DNA of 45,003 bases from Streptomyces albidochromogenes (lineage in GTDB: Bacteria > Actinomycetota > Actinomycetes > Streptomycetales > Streptomycetaceae), in contig NZ_VBVX01000012.1 of NCBI RefSeq assembly GCF_005981925.1, forward strand, positions 1 through 45,003. The letters run 5' to 3'. Shown here one piece after another: positions 1 through 8,560 of the stretch (position 1 is its first letter; each line of letters opens with the position of its first letter). The notes under the pieces were generated by a model that made no database searches, had not been told where the DNA came from, and saw only the letters and a list, made by a program, of their open reading frames with translations. Made by a program: the position numbers and the translations under genes.

Positions 1-444
1 GCCGGGAGACAGCACCACGAGCGGAAACTTCCCGCGTACGGGCGCGGCGGGATTGCGGGCGTGGGTGCGGGTGTCGCTGAGCGTCTTGGCGGACACCGCG
101 TCGGTCAGTTCCCGGTCGTCGATGAAGGCCTGGGCCTCGCCCTTGGTCATGTACGGGGCCGTCCGGCCACCCCCGGGCCGCGCCGGGTAGTACATCGACA
201 CCATCAACTCCCGCGCCCCGGCCTGCGGGACCCAGGGGTCGGGGCGGCTCTTGTCGACGAGGTGCAGGGTGTCCCGCCCGACTGCGAACGCACCGGTGGG
301 GGCAGGGAGTTCGAGCCGCACGCGGGTGGTCTCGGCGGCCACGGCCACCGGCGTGGCGGGTGCGGCAGAGGCGACGCTCGTGCCGAGCAGGGCGAGGGAC
401 AGCCCGAGTAAGGCGGCGGCAGCGCCGCGAGGCAGATGATTCAT
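1..444 (-). CDS. Secreted alpha/beta hydrolase (PAF-acetylhydrolase/lipase-like), 3' end outside window
   Basis: The first 148 codons of a gene that runs off the left edge. The ATG at 444-442 opens a typical Sec signal peptide (positive start MNHLPR, hydrophobic run, AAPA-type cleavage area near residue 30). The mature part contains ARELMVSMYYPARPG and ends in PVRGKFPLVVLSPG, which are the opening strands of platelet-activating-factor acetylhydrolase / lipase-like hydrolases in Streptomyces. The nucleophile elbow (GxSxG) and the rest of the catalytic triad would lie beyond position 1. It is probably an exported esterase or lipase; the substrate cannot be told. No ribosome site stronger than a weak purine stretch is seen before the start. 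Confidence 0.75.
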   Translation of the reverse strand, partial: MNHLPRGAAAALLGLSLALLGTSVASAAPATPVAVAAETTRVRLELPAPTGAFAVGRDTLHLVDKSRPDPWVPQAGARELMVSMYYPARPGGGRTAPYMTKGEAQAFIDDRELTDAVSAKTLSDTRTHARNPAAPVRGKFPLVVLSPG

Positions 445-982
445 ACCGGTGAGGCTAGGCGGCGTGACCCGCCCCGGGCGTCACCCCACAGCCTGAACGG
501 GGTCGCCCGCCAGACGTACGACGGCCTCCACCCAACGACCGACCTGCCCCCTAGGGAATCGGCCCCGGTCGCGGGAGGTCGATGTCTGCGACCAGGCACA
601 GTCCACTTCGCGCCGACGTGCCGGCGTTCTGACGGTGCCGCACAGGCACCGGTCCGGCTGGAGCCGAAGCGGCAGCGCGCAAACGACCACCGCACGGGCG
701 AGGGCGACCACGGCGGTCGCCGAAGGGCCCTGGATTGCCTGCCCTCCCAAACGATGTTCCGCCGATCCCCGTCGGATTTCGATCCGGCCCACCACGCCCC
801 AGCCCGCTCCCGACCCCACTCCCACGCACCGCACCGCACAACAAACGGCAGGGTTCGGGCCCCGCCGTGGGCATGCGTCGTCTCGGCGGGGCCGCCCGCC
901 ATGCCGGGCGCCCCTCCTCGAACGGATGAAGAGGCCATGTCCGGGCCCGCTGTCGCGGTCCCCGAGGAGGAGCATCTGCCGC
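445..982. other. Intergenic stretch without a convincing gene
   Basis: This 538-base interval separates the divergent hydrolase and DUF1304 genes. Open frames exist on both strands, but their translations are low-complexity (Arg, Pro and Ala rich) and lack ribosome sites or recognisable domains. The only structure I can point to is the inverted repeat at 858-893. Promoters for both flanking genes presumably lie here. Confidence 0.5.
858..893. terminator. GC-rich inverted repeat upstream of the DUF1304 gene
   Basis: A perfect 10-bp inverted repeat (GGCCCCGCCG at 858-867 and CGGCGGGGCC at 884-893) with a 16-base loop. It has no T-run. It could be a factor-dependent terminator or an attenuator-like hairpin about 90 bases before the DUF1304 start. 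Confidence 0.3.
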
Positions 983-1360
983 ATGAATACCGTCAGCCAG
1001 GTCTTCGTCCTGATCGCCGCAGCGGTCCACGTCTTCGTATGGCCCCTGGAGAGCTTCCTCTACGGGAGGCCGTCCGTGCGCGTCCTCCTGACCGGCAGCA
1101 CCGCGGACGCGCCGGAGGTACGGCTGTGGCGGTTCAACGTCGGGTTCTACAACCTGTTCCTGGCGCTCGGGCTGGTCGCCGGCTTCGTCGCGCTGCGTCT
1201 GGGGCACGTGACGACCGGGCGCTCCCTGATCGTCTACATCTGCTTCTTCATGATCGGCGGCGGGATCATGCTCTTCGTCTCCGCCCCCAAGCTGTGGCGC
1301 GGTTCCCTGGGTCAGGCGGTGCCACCGCTGGTGGTGCTCGTCGCCGACCTGGCGCACTGA
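983..1360 (+). CDS. DUF1304 family integral membrane protein
   Basis: A 125-residue protein beginning MNTVSQVFVLIAAAVHVF, with four hydrophobic segments (roughly residues 5-25, 50-72, 78-98 and 103-122). Length, the VHVFVWPLESFLY opening and the RRFN/YNLFLALG-like middle match the DUF1304 family of small four-helix membrane proteins. The start at 983 is preceded by a purine-rich GAGGAGG about 12 bases upstream, and an in-frame open stretch further upstream has no family resemblance. Its function is unknown. The 3' end overlaps the convergent GlxA-type regulator gene by about 48 bases. Confidence 0.85.
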   Translation: MNTVSQVFVLIAAAVHVFVWPLESFLYGRPSVRVLLTGSTADAPEVRLWRFNVGFYNLFLALGLVAGFVALRLGHVTTGRSLIVYICFFMIGGGIMLFVSAPKLWRGSLGQAVPPLVVLVADLAH

Positions 1361-2400
1361 AGACTGTCCGGGACGGACACCCGGGCCTCGCGGCGGAAGG
1401 CAGTCCGGTAGGCGCTCGGGCGGTGGCCGGTGTGGCGGGTGAAGAGGGCGGCAAAGGTACCGGGGTCCTGGTAACCGACGGCCGCGGCGACGGCGGCGAC
1501 GGTGCGATCGGTCGTCTCCAGCAGATGGCGGGCGCGGCGGACCCGGGATGCCTGCAAGTGGGCCAGCGGGCTGCGCCCGGTCTCCTCGGCGAAGCGGCGC
1601 AGCAGCGTCCGGGTGCTGACCCCGAAGGCATCCGCGAGCGCGGAGAGGTCGTAGCGCTCGGCGAGATTCTGGTCGAGCCGCCGCATGACCCGCTGGGAGA
1701 ACTCCCGGCCGGGCTGCGGAAGGAGTCGCGGGTCGACGTACGGGGTCTGGGAGGTCCGTACGTCGTCGACGAGCACCAACCGTGCGGTGGTACGGGCCAC
1801 CCCGGCGCCGTCGTGTCGGCGGATCAGGTCCAGCGCGAAGTCGTACATGGCGCTGAAGGCGGCCGTGGTCGTCACCCCTGCGTCGGTGACGACCAGGTAC
1901 TCGGGCCGTACGTCGGCGTCCGGGCAGCGCCTGGCCAGTTCGCCGGCGTACAGCCAGGAGGTGGTGGCCCGGCGCCGGTCGAGGAGGCCGGCCTCGGCGA
2001 GCAGGAACGCGCCGACGCAGAGCGAGACGACGGCGGTGCCGGCGGCGGCCTGCGCGCGGATCGTCGCGATCTCGGGCGCGAGCCGGGCGAGCCGCGTGTC
2101 GAGGTCCGTGTCCGGGCGCAGTTCGAATCCGGGGACCACGAGGACGTCGACCTCGCGCACAGGACGCACGTCCAGGCTCGCGCCGCCAGAGGCAGTGACC
2201 CGGCGGCGGGGCGAGATGACCGACACCCGGTAGCCGGGCGCGTCCGGTCCGGCGACATGCCCGGCCATCGTCAACAGATCCGGGACGCCGAACACTTCGG
2301 ACGCGAAGCAGTCCGGGTACGCCAGGACCCCCACCCGCAGCGCACCCGGCCCGGCGCCCGGACCCGCACGTTCCGCTGCCTGCCGCGTCACCTCAGCCAT
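1312..2400 (-). CDS. GlxA family transcriptional regulator (DJ-1/PfpI + AraC HTH)
   Basis: About 362 residues from the ATG at 2400; an in-frame start at 2436 is also possible. The N-terminal half (about residues 15-185) is a DJ-1/PfpI class I glutamine-amidotransferase-like domain, with VLAYPDCFASEVFGVPD and the nucleophile-elbow region VVSLCVGAFLLAEAG. The C-terminal half (about 225-330) is an AraC-type double helix-turn-helix, with LSALADAFGVSTRTLLRRF and the second helix pair VAAAVGYQDPGTFAALFTRH. Such proteins are DNA-binding regulators whose amidotransferase-like domain probably senses a small ligand. It is divergent from the dienelactone-hydrolase-like gene at 2539 and may control it. 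The tail after residue 330 is longer than usual and reads across the end of the DUF1304 gene. Confidence 0.88.
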   Translation of the reverse strand: MAEVTRQAAERAGPGAGPGALRVGVLAYPDCFASEVFGVPDLLTMAGHVAGPDAPGYRVSVISPRRRVTASGGASLDVRPVREVDVLVVPGFELRPDTDLDTRLARLAPEIATIRAQAAAGTAVVSLCVGAFLLAEAGLLDRRRATTSWLYAGELARRCPDADVRPEYLVVTDAGVTTTAAFSAMYDFALDLIRRHDGAGVARTTARLVLVDDVRTSQTPYVDPRLLPQPGREFSQRVMRRLDQNLAERYDLSALADAFGVSTRTLLRRFAEETGRSPLAHLQASRVRRARHLLETTDRTVAAVAAAVGYQDPGTFAALFTRHTGHRPSAYRTAFRREARVSVPDSLQCARSATSTTSGGTA

Positions 2401-2538
2401 CGCTCCCGTATCTCTGGTGTCCCGCCCCCGGGTCACCGGCCGCTTTCCGCTCGCGTCCCTCGCGTGTGGCGAGATTACCCCCGGCCTCGGCGATCCCGCC
2501 CCTCACCCGGCGGCCGGCTCCGGGACCAGGCTGGCCTC

Positions 2539-3369
2539 ATGAGCGACGACGACGCGATCGCCGACTTCACCCGCCGGAGCGTGGCCGTGGAGGGGGTGGA
2601 GAAGACGGTGTACGTAGCCGGGGCCGGGCCCGCGGTCGTGGTGCTGCCGGAGATGCCGGGCATCAGTCCCGACGTCCTGCGGCTCGCGCGCTGGGTGCGG
2701 GACGCGGGCTTCACCGTCCATGTGCCCTCCCTGTTCGGGACGGACGGCGCCTTCCCCACGGTCGAGGGCGGCCGGGAGGTCGTCCGCCGCGCCTGTGTCA
2801 GCGCCGAGTTCCGCGCCTTCGCCGGGGGCGGCACCAGCCCGGTGACGGTCTGGCTGCGCGGCCTGGCACGCCAGGCCCACACCGCGTGCGGTGGGCCGGG
2901 GGCAGGTGCGATCGGCCTGTGCTTCACGGGCAACTTCGCCCTCACCATGGCCCTGGAACCGGCGGTGATCGCCCCGGTGGTCAACCACCCGTCGCTGCCG
3001 CTCGACGACCCCGGCGGACTCGAACTCGACGCGGCGGACGCGCGCGCGCTGCGCGACCGGGTCGACCGTGACGGTCTCACCGTCCTCGCCTACCGCTTCG
3101 AGGGGGACCGCTGGTGCACGGGGCAGCGCTTCGCCGCATACCGTTCACTCCTCGGTGACGCCTTCGACGGGCGTGTCCTGCCGGACAGCGCCGCCAACCC
3201 GGCCCCGCCGCCCTTCTTCGCCGATCTGGTCGGCACCCCGCACAGCGTCGTCACCGCTCATCTCGTCGACGAGGCAGGCCACCCCACGCTCCGCGCCCGC
3301 GACGAGATCCTCGCCTTCCTGTCCGACCGCCTGCACCCACAAGGGAGCCGACCGCTGCCCGCGACCTGA
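2539..3369 (+). CDS. Dienelactone hydrolase family protein
   Basis: A 276-residue alpha/beta hydrolase starting at the ATG at 2539 (MSDDDAIADFTRRS). It has the family layout: PAVVVLPEMPGI near the N-terminus, which holds the conserved Glu; the nucleophile elbow GAIGLCFTGNF with a cysteine in place of serine; and a C-terminal DEAGHPT histidine. In dienelactone hydrolases Cys, His and Asp hydrolyse lactones or related esters; the actual substrate here is unknown. An open frame continues far upstream of the ATG, but its translation is not protein-like. The gene is divergent from the GlxA-type regulator. Confidence 0.88.
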   Translation: MSDDDAIADFTRRSVAVEGVEKTVYVAGAGPAVVVLPEMPGISPDVLRLARWVRDAGFTVHVPSLFGTDGAFPTVEGGREVVRRACVSAEFRAFAGGGTSPVTVWLRGLARQAHTACGGPGAGAIGLCFTGNFALTMALEPAVIAPVVNHPSLPLDDPGGLELDAADARALRDRVDRDGLTVLAYRFEGDRWCTGQRFAAYRSLLGDAFDGRVLPDSAANPAPPPFFADLVGTPHSVVTAHLVDEAGHPTLRARDEILAFLSDRLHPQGSRPLPAT

Positions 3370-3455
3370 CGGGGACGTTGGTGCTCGTGCCTCCTGGTGT
3401 GGACGTTCACGCACGCTGGTTGGGCATGGCCAGCGGGCGTGGGGGCCGGTCTAGC

Positions 3456-3474
3456 GATCACCGTTTTGGTGATC
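3456..3474. promoter_or_regulatory. Perfect inverted repeat upstream of the BtrH-like gene
   Basis: The arms GATCACC (3456-3462) and GGTGATC (3468-3474) are perfect complements around a GTTTT loop, 81 bases before the next start codon. It is a candidate operator or a small terminator for the gene ending at 3369. The sequence alone cannot decide. Confidence 0.35.
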
Positions 3475-3554
3475 AAGGGGCGCTCTACCGGGTGGGGACG
3501 TACGTATTGGCGAACCCGGTCGGAGCAGTTCGGACCCGGGGAGAGGGAGGGAGA

Positions 3555-4547
3555 ATGAGCGGCGTGACCAAGGTGAAGGACATCGATGTCCGCGGGATGC
3601 AGCATTGTGAGACGACGGCGCTGGGCGTGCTGCTGCGGCATGAAGGACTCGACTTGTCCGAGCCCATGCTGTTCGGACTTGGCTCCGGGCTGTCCTTCAT
3701 CTACTGGGACAGCAAGAGCATGCGCTTCCCCTTCCTGGGAGGCCGGGTCAAGCCGTTCGAGCTCACCAGGAATCTGACCGCCGCACTCGGGCTGGAGTTG
3801 CTGGTCCAGGAGACCACCTCTGCGCGCAAGGCATGGCAGAACGTGGCGGCACCCATCGACGCCGGGCAGCCGGTCGGCCTTCAGCTCGACAGCTACCACC
3901 TGGACTACTTCAGCACCAAGGTGCACTTCGGCGGGCACATCGTGGCCATGTACGGCTACGACGAACAGGACGCCCATCTGGTGGACACCGCCCCGCAAGG
4001 CGGGGCCGTCTCGACCAGTCTCGCCAACCTGGCCAGGGCCCGTGCCGAGCGCGGCCCCATGACCGCCAAGCACCGGTCCTTCACCATCACCGCGCCCAGC
4101 AGCCTGACGTCACCGCAGGACCGGATCATCCCCGCGATCAAAGCCTGTGCCGACGCCTTCCTGAACCCGCCCATCGCGAACCTGGGCCACCGGGGCATCG
4201 AGAAGACCGCCAAGCAAGTGCCGAAGTGGCTGCAGCACAGTGCCCATCCGGACGAGGACCTGCCGCGGGCCGCCGTCCTCATGGAGAGGGCCGGCACCGG
4301 CGGCGCCTTGTTCCGCAATCTCTACCGGGACTTCCTCGCCGAGTGCGCCCAGTTGATCGACAGCAGCCACCTGCGCACTGGTCACAGCTTGTACGGCGAG
4401 GCTGCCACCCTCTGGACACAGGTAGCCGCGCTCATCGCGTCGGCAGGCGAAAGCGGCGACCCGGACCACCTCGTGCAGGCTGGCTCCATCCTCCACGACC
4501 TCTCGCGCATCGAACGCGATGCGATGCAGGCACTCAGCAGGCTCTAG
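3555..4547 (+). CDS. BtrH N-terminal domain / DUF4872 protein
   Basis: 330 residues, starting at the ATG at 3555 behind a strong purine tract (GAGAGGGAGGGAGA). The N-terminal part (about residues 12-150) carries the BtrH-N signature: a cysteine in GMQHCETTALGVLL, then EPMLFGLGSGLSFIYW, and FGGHIVAMYGYDEQDAHLVD with a His and Asp positioned like a papain-fold triad. The C-terminal part (about 170-320) fits DUF4872. BtrH itself transfers an acyl side chain from a carrier protein in butirosin synthesis. Here there is no carrier protein or aminoglycoside pathway nearby, so acyl or peptidyl transfer or hydrolysis is only inferred. The gene stands alone. Confidence 0.85.
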   Translation: MSGVTKVKDIDVRGMQHCETTALGVLLRHEGLDLSEPMLFGLGSGLSFIYWDSKSMRFPFLGGRVKPFELTRNLTAALGLELLVQETTSARKAWQNVAAPIDAGQPVGLQLDSYHLDYFSTKVHFGGHIVAMYGYDEQDAHLVDTAPQGGAVSTSLANLARARAERGPMTAKHRSFTITAPSSLTSPQDRIIPAIKACADAFLNPPIANLGHRGIEKTAKQVPKWLQHSAHPDEDLPRAAVLMERAGTGGALFRNLYRDFLAECAQLIDSSHLRTGHSLYGEAATLWTQVAALIASAGESGDPDHLVQAGSILHDLSRIERDAMQALSRL

Positions 4548-4686
4548 CGACTCCGTCGAAGCTGCCCGCCCCGTTCTCGGGCACCGCCGCTCACCCCGGG
4601 CCGAACGGCCTGGCATCGTCGCCACAACCGGTTGCGAAGCGCCACGGCTGCCACGAGGGCGCCTGGTCGCCGCAGGCCGGAGGGCC

Positions 4687-6198
4687 TCAGCTGCGGCGGT
4701 CGCGCTCCTGCTCCAGTAGCTCGTCGAGGTCGGGGAGCCGGTCCAGCCCCCGTACCGCCTGCGTCATCCGCGCGTTGCGTTCGAATCGGTCTCGGTGCCG
4801 GTGCAGAAGATTCCAGTAGCCGGCGGTGTACGGGCAGGCGTCGTCGCCGACCCGCACGGACGGCTTGTAACGGCAGGGGCCGCAGAAGTCGCTCATGCGG
4901 TCGATGTACGCGCCTCCGGACGTGTAGGGCTTGGTGGTCATGCGGCCCCCGTCCGCGTACTGCGACATGCCCACCACGTTCGGGACCATGACCCAGTCGT
5001 AGCCGTCGACGAAGCTCCGGTGGAACCAGTCGGTGACAGCCCGGGGCTCCCACCCCTGTTGCAGGGCGAAACTGCCCAGAACCATCAGCCGTGGAATGTG
5101 GTGTGTCCAGCCTGTGGTTCTGACCTGCTCCAGCACGTGGCTGAGGCAGTTCGCCTCGGTCGCGTCCGGGGACAGGTCCGTGAACCAGTCGGGCAGTGGC
5201 ACACGATGGCGCAGGGCATTGCTCGCCCGGTACTGCGGGCCGAAGTACCAGTAGACCTGCCAGACGTACTCGCGCCATCCGGCGATCTGTCGCACGAACC
5301 CCTCGACGCTGTTGAGTGGCGCGTCGCCGGATCGCCATCGTGCCTCCGCCTGTTCGACGCACTCCGCGGGGTCCAGCAGGCCGAGGTTCAGTGAGGAGGA
5401 GAGCAGGCTGTGGCTCATCGTCTCGTCGCCGGCGAGCATCGCGTCCTCGTGGGCACCGAACGTGGCGAGCCGGTGGTCGACGAAGCGACGAAGCGCTGTC
5501 AGTGCCTCCCGGCGTGTGGCGGGGAACCTGCGTGGTGCGTCCTCGCCGACGAACTCGACCTCCCCGGACCGCGACCAACGGTCGAGGTCGGACCGTACCT
5601 CGGCGTCGATGCCGCTCTCCTGGGGACGAAAGGGCGCCGGAACGCCCAGCTCCGTGGCACCGCGAGGTGGACGCTGCCGGTTGTCGTGGTCCAGGTTCCA
5701 CCGGCCGCCGACGGGGCGGTCGCCTTCCATCAGCAGGTCGTGCGTAGTGCGGACCCATCGGTAGAAGTCCTCCTGGCGGAGGTGTTTCGTACCGCGGCCG
5801 TCCGCCCATCGCTTGAACTCGTCGTGCCCCACGAGAAAGCCGCGCGCCGACAACACACGTACGAAGGGCAGCCCTTGCACAAAGTCGCGGGCGGCATAGG
5901 AGGTGGGATGATGCACGGTCACCGGGTCGTCCCCCATGGTCTCGCGCAGACCCTGGCGATAGGTGTCCGCCTTGACGTACCGCACACGGTCGCCGAGTTC
6001 GGCGGCCCGATGGCGCATCGCGGAAAGGATCAGGTGGGCCTTGGCCCGGTGGAACCGTCGCCGTCGGAAGACGCCCTTGGACTCGATCATCAGCAGCGGC
6101 GCGTCCCGGCGCGGGCCACCGCGTGCCGGGTCGACGAAGTGAGGACCGAGCTGATCGCCGAACAACCAATGGGGCGTGCGTGGCTCTTCCTCATGCAT
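4687..6198 (-). CDS. Fe-S bacterial cryptochrome/photolyase (FeS-BCP, PhrB-like)
   Basis: 503 residues from the ATG at 6198 (MHEEEPRTPHWLFGDQLGP), close to the roughly 507 of Agrobacterium PhrB. FeS-BCP proteins bind FAD, a ribolumazine antenna and a [4Fe-4S] cluster, and repair (6-4) photoproducts or act as photoreceptors. The cluster ligands are visible: a Cys in EANCLSHV, then FCGPC with cysteines at about residues 439 and 442, and a Cys about 13 residues later in DDACPYT. This matches the C-x2-C-x12-C spacing of PhrB. The N-terminal domain (about 1-130) has the deoxyribodipyrimidine-photolyase-related fold. An in-frame start at 6270 is less likely; GGAG lies 8 bases before 6198. The gene is convergent with the BtrH-like gene. 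Confidence 0.93.
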   Translation of the reverse strand: MHEEEPRTPHWLFGDQLGPHFVDPARGGPRRDAPLLMIESKGVFRRRRFHRAKAHLILSAMRHRAAELGDRVRYVKADTYRQGLRETMGDDPVTVHHPTSYAARDFVQGLPFVRVLSARGFLVGHDEFKRWADGRGTKHLRQEDFYRWVRTTHDLLMEGDRPVGGRWNLDHDNRQRPPRGATELGVPAPFRPQESGIDAEVRSDLDRWSRSGEVEFVGEDAPRRFPATRREALTALRRFVDHRLATFGAHEDAMLAGDETMSHSLLSSSLNLGLLDPAECVEQAEARWRSGDAPLNSVEGFVRQIAGWREYVWQVYWYFGPQYRASNALRHRVPLPDWFTDLSPDATEANCLSHVLEQVRTTGWTHHIPRLMVLGSFALQQGWEPRAVTDWFHRSFVDGYDWVMVPNVVGMSQYADGGRMTTKPYTSGGAYIDRMSDFCGPCRYKPSVRVGDDACPYTAGYWNLLHRHRDRFERNARMTQAVRGLDRLPDLDELLEQERDRRS

Positions 6199-6448
6199 GA
6201 CGCGTACTCCGTTGACGATCCGTGCCCGGCCGACGCGCTCCACTACGCGGCGCTGTCCTGCGGCGATCAAAACGCACGACGGCGCCGGCTGTACTCAGCA
6301 CACGCCGAGCGACTCGCCTCTCGCGATGCCGCCGGCCCCGGGACCCCTCGCTGACACCTTCGCCAGGTATCGGCTCCTCGCCTACGTCGCCGACGTGTGC
6401 CATCCGCCCGACCTTGTCGTACGCCTCCTACAGACAGAGGATTCAACG

Positions 6449-6836
6449 ATGAGCCGCACGCTGTTCGTGCTCCGCTATCGAAACGGTGAGCCGGAGCTCC
6501 TCGACATGGAGCTGGTTCGGGAAGTCCTGGCGCCGTTCGCCACCGTCGGCGATGACCTTACGGACGGCGTGTTGCTCCGTACCACGGACGGCTACGAGGT
6601 GGACGTGGACGTGAATCCAGTGCGCATCGCCGTCAGCCGTTACCCGCCCGGCCAGTTCTTTCACATCCTGGCCGAGCTGGTGGACCGCCTCGGGGCGAGT
6701 GTGACCCCCGACGGATCGGCCGGTGATTCTCCGCGAGGAGAAGGACCGGGCGCACCTTCCTGCCGAAGCGGGAAGGGATGCCGCCGTCGTGGCCATGACC
6801 AGCTCGGACCTGGAGCGCTACCTCTGCGGCTCCTGA
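6449..6836 (+). pseudogene. Small conserved hypothetical gene with a single-base frameshift
   Basis: The ATG at 6449 follows AGAGG by 8 bases and opens MSRTLFVLRYRNGEPELLD, an acidic soluble protein. The frame is good until about 6715 (ASVTPDG), after which it turns Arg- and Gly-rich and unnatural. Dropping one base around 6712-6720 restores a sensible continuation, RPVILREEKDRAHLPAEAG, ending ERYLCGS at the TGA at 6834-6836. The whole span is 388 bases, that is 129 codons plus one base, as expected for a one-base insertion. The family is not recognised. Either the gene is broken or the assembly has an indel. Confidence 0.65.
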
Positions 6837-6849
6837 CGGTAGGAGCCAC

Positions 6850-7030
6850 GGCGCCCATCACCGGGATGCCCGCCAGCGAACGGCGGCGGCCGGTGAGCTG
6901 CCCGGCGAGGGTACGAACGCCATCTGCCAGGCGGTTCAAGGGCTCGGGGATGCCGGTGCGGACGGTCGCGTCGACGAGCAGTCGCAGCAGTTCGTGGCCG
7001 AGGGCGGCGATCGCTTCCGTTGGCGTTCAG
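6850..7030 (-). pseudogene. Possible degraded gene fragment
   Basis: On the minus strand this stretch encodes EAIAALGHELLRLLVDATV followed by GIPEPLNRLADGVRTLAGQL and SLAGIPVMGA, a helical, well-composed sequence. It lacks a start codon (a stop lies just upstream) and decays into the next gene downstream. It lies between the frameshifted gene and an insertion-sequence end, so it may be a gene interrupted by insertion. I cannot name the family. Confidence 0.25.
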
Positions 7031-7149
7031 GCCCCGTATGAGCGACTGGCCAGACCAAGTCCTCCACGGCAGGCTCCAGGGAGGCCCTGCGGGCCGGCTC
7101 GGCGTCTCCCCGCCGCCGCGCGGTGATGATCTGGCCAGCTGCCGCGCGC

Positions 7150-7174
7150 CTAGGCCGTCTCTTTCGGATCTTGC
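7150..7174. repeat. Insertion-sequence end, copy 1 (25 bp)
   Basis: CTAG followed by a block containing CCGTCTCTTTCGGATC and ending TTGC. The same 25 bases, with one mismatch at the fifth position, occur at 8659-8683 in the same orientation. Copy 2 follows a transposase-like remnant, so both are read as right ends of the same insertion element. The ATG of the SUKH gene starts at the very next base. Confidence 0.6.
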
Positions 7175-7795
7175 ATGATGATCGACATGAACACGGAAAC
7201 CTGCGACCCGGCCGAGCTGGCCACCCTCCGCGAGATCTTCTCGTCCCGTCCCGAGGCGGCGCCGCCGGCCGGCTGGGAGGCGGTGCGGTCCTTCGAGGAG
7301 CAGCACGGCATCGTGCTGCCAGAGCCGTACCGCACTTTCGTGGCGGAGGTCTGCGACGGCCTGCGGGCCGGGCCGCCCTACTACGGTCTGCTGCCCTTCA
7401 CGCAAACGCCCTCGGACTGGGGCTCCGACCGCCCCGAGCGCCTGCTCGCCGAGCCGTTTCCCCTCACGGCGACGTGGATGTGGGAGAACAGTGAGGAGGA
7501 CGAGGAGGCACTGTCGGAGCAGGAGCTCGAGGCCCGGATGGACGCCGCGTTCGACCACGGCTCGCTGTTGCTGGGCACCGACGGCTGCGGCATGTACTGG
7601 CACCTGGTCGTCACCGGCCCGCAGCGCGGTCACGTCTGGCTGATCGACGAGTACGGCGCGATGCCCTTCGGCAGCTCGTCGAGCACCTCTCCGATGCCGG
7701 GCGCCCCTGGTTTCACCGGATGGGTGACCCACTGGGCCCAGGGCCACTCCTGGTTCGCCGATGCACCGGGAGATGATCCGGAAGAAGCGGCCTAG
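7175..7795 (+). CDS. SMI1/KNR4 (SUKH) family protein
   Basis: 206 residues from the ATG at 7175; alternative ATGs at 7178 and 7187 are in frame. The SUKH pattern is visible: WEAVRSFEEQHGIVLPEPYRTF near the N-terminus, the GPPYYGLLPF segment, then DAAFDHGSLLLGTDGCGMYWHLVVTG and GHVWLIDEYGAMPF. Bacterial SUKH proteins often serve as immunity proteins against polymorphic toxins. No toxin gene is seen beside it, so immunity is only a family-based suggestion. The start codon abuts an insertion-sequence end, so the native leader may have been replaced. Confidence 0.88.
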   Translation: MMIDMNTETCDPAELATLREIFSSRPEAAPPAGWEAVRSFEEQHGIVLPEPYRTFVAEVCDGLRAGPPYYGLLPFTQTPSDWGSDRPERLLAEPFPLTATWMWENSEEDEEALSEQELEARMDAAFDHGSLLLGTDGCGMYWHLVVTGPQRGHVWLIDEYGAMPFGSSSSTSPMPGAPGFTGWVTHWAQGHSWFADAPGDDPEEAA

Positions 7796-7901
7796 TTCAG
7801 AGGAGAGGGCCGGCCAGACACCTCGGGAAAACTCGTCAGGCTGCGGGGCTCAGACAGCTGTGTAGCCTGGCGATCTGTTGGAACATGGTGAGGGGCCGAG
7901 G

Positions 7902-8321
7902 GTGGACGTCGAGCGTGAGCATGCCGCGATCCGCCTACCTGAAGGGTCCTGGTGGGACTGGGACATCGTTGCCTGGGACCAGGGGCAGCTCAGGCTCGCA
8001 GCCGGTCACGACCTTGCCTACCACCACAGCTTGGAACTGGTCTTCGGCGACCCGATGTTCGTCAGCTGCCCGTCCGCCTTTCACGATCCGATCTTCCGCG
8101 CCCCCTCGCCCGACGAGCTCCTCAGACTCACTCGTCAGTTCGGCGGGGAGCCGCCCGTCGTGGTCGCCTTCGAGGCCGACGCCGGCGGGCAGGAGCTGGT
8201 CTCTTGCCTCATCGCAGCGGAGCGGCTCGACATCGTCCGGGGAACCGTCCTGCGTTACTGGCGCGAGGATCCGGCGCCCGACCAGCGCTTCGCCCCGTGG
8301 GTCCGGCCTCCCGGCCAGTAG
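7902..8321 (+). CDS. Conserved hypothetical protein
   Basis: 139 residues from the GTG at 7902 (VDVEREHAAIRLPEGSWWDW), chosen because GAGGGG sits 7 bases upstream; a TTG at 7878 is also in frame. The protein is soluble and rich in aromatic residues (LAYHHSLELVFGDPMFVSCP) and ends RFAPWVRPPGQ. No family is recognised. It follows the SUKH gene by about 106 bases on the same strand, so the two could share a transcript. A role as a second immunity-type protein is speculation. Confidence 0.6.
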   Translation: MDVEREHAAIRLPEGSWWDWDIVAWDQGQLRLAAGHDLAYHHSLELVFGDPMFVSCPSAFHDPIFRAPSPDELLRLTRQFGGEPPVVVAFEADAGGQELVSCLIAAERLDIVRGTVLRYWREDPAPDQRFAPWVRPPGQ

Positions 8322-8522
8322 GCGGTCCGGCCACGATCGCGCTCCAGCCAGGGCTCGTACCCGATGTGCCGACGGCGTGCCGGTCCGCGTGGCTGTCGCG
8401 GCGGCGCCGGTAGGGGCTTTGGCGCCGGGTGATGCGGTGATAGTTGGGACACCGCGCTGACGGCACCTGCGACTCGTCCCAATGTGAGGGCGCCAAGGGG
8501 GCTCCCCACGTGGCCCGCCGCC

Positions 8523-8559
8523 GGTCGGTTCGGGGCGGCCCCGCCGCCCCGAACCGACC
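8523..8559. terminator. Perfect 17-bp hairpin followed by a short T-run
   Basis: The arms at 8523-8539 and 8543-8559 are exact reverse complements (starting GGTCGGTTCGGGGCGGC) around a CCC loop. CGCTTTTG follows at once, so the structure would work as an intrinsic-like terminator on the plus strand. It lies downstream of the SUKH and hypothetical genes and just before the transposase remnant. Confidence 0.55.
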
Positions 8560-8560
8560 C

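Noticed and set aside
436..3369. A continuous 977-codon plus-strand frame across 436-3369
   Set aside because: It only becomes protein-like after the ATG at 2539. The rest runs antisense or out of frame through the DUF1304 and GlxA genes and is Arg- and Gly-rich, as expected for an open shadow frame in very high-GC DNA.
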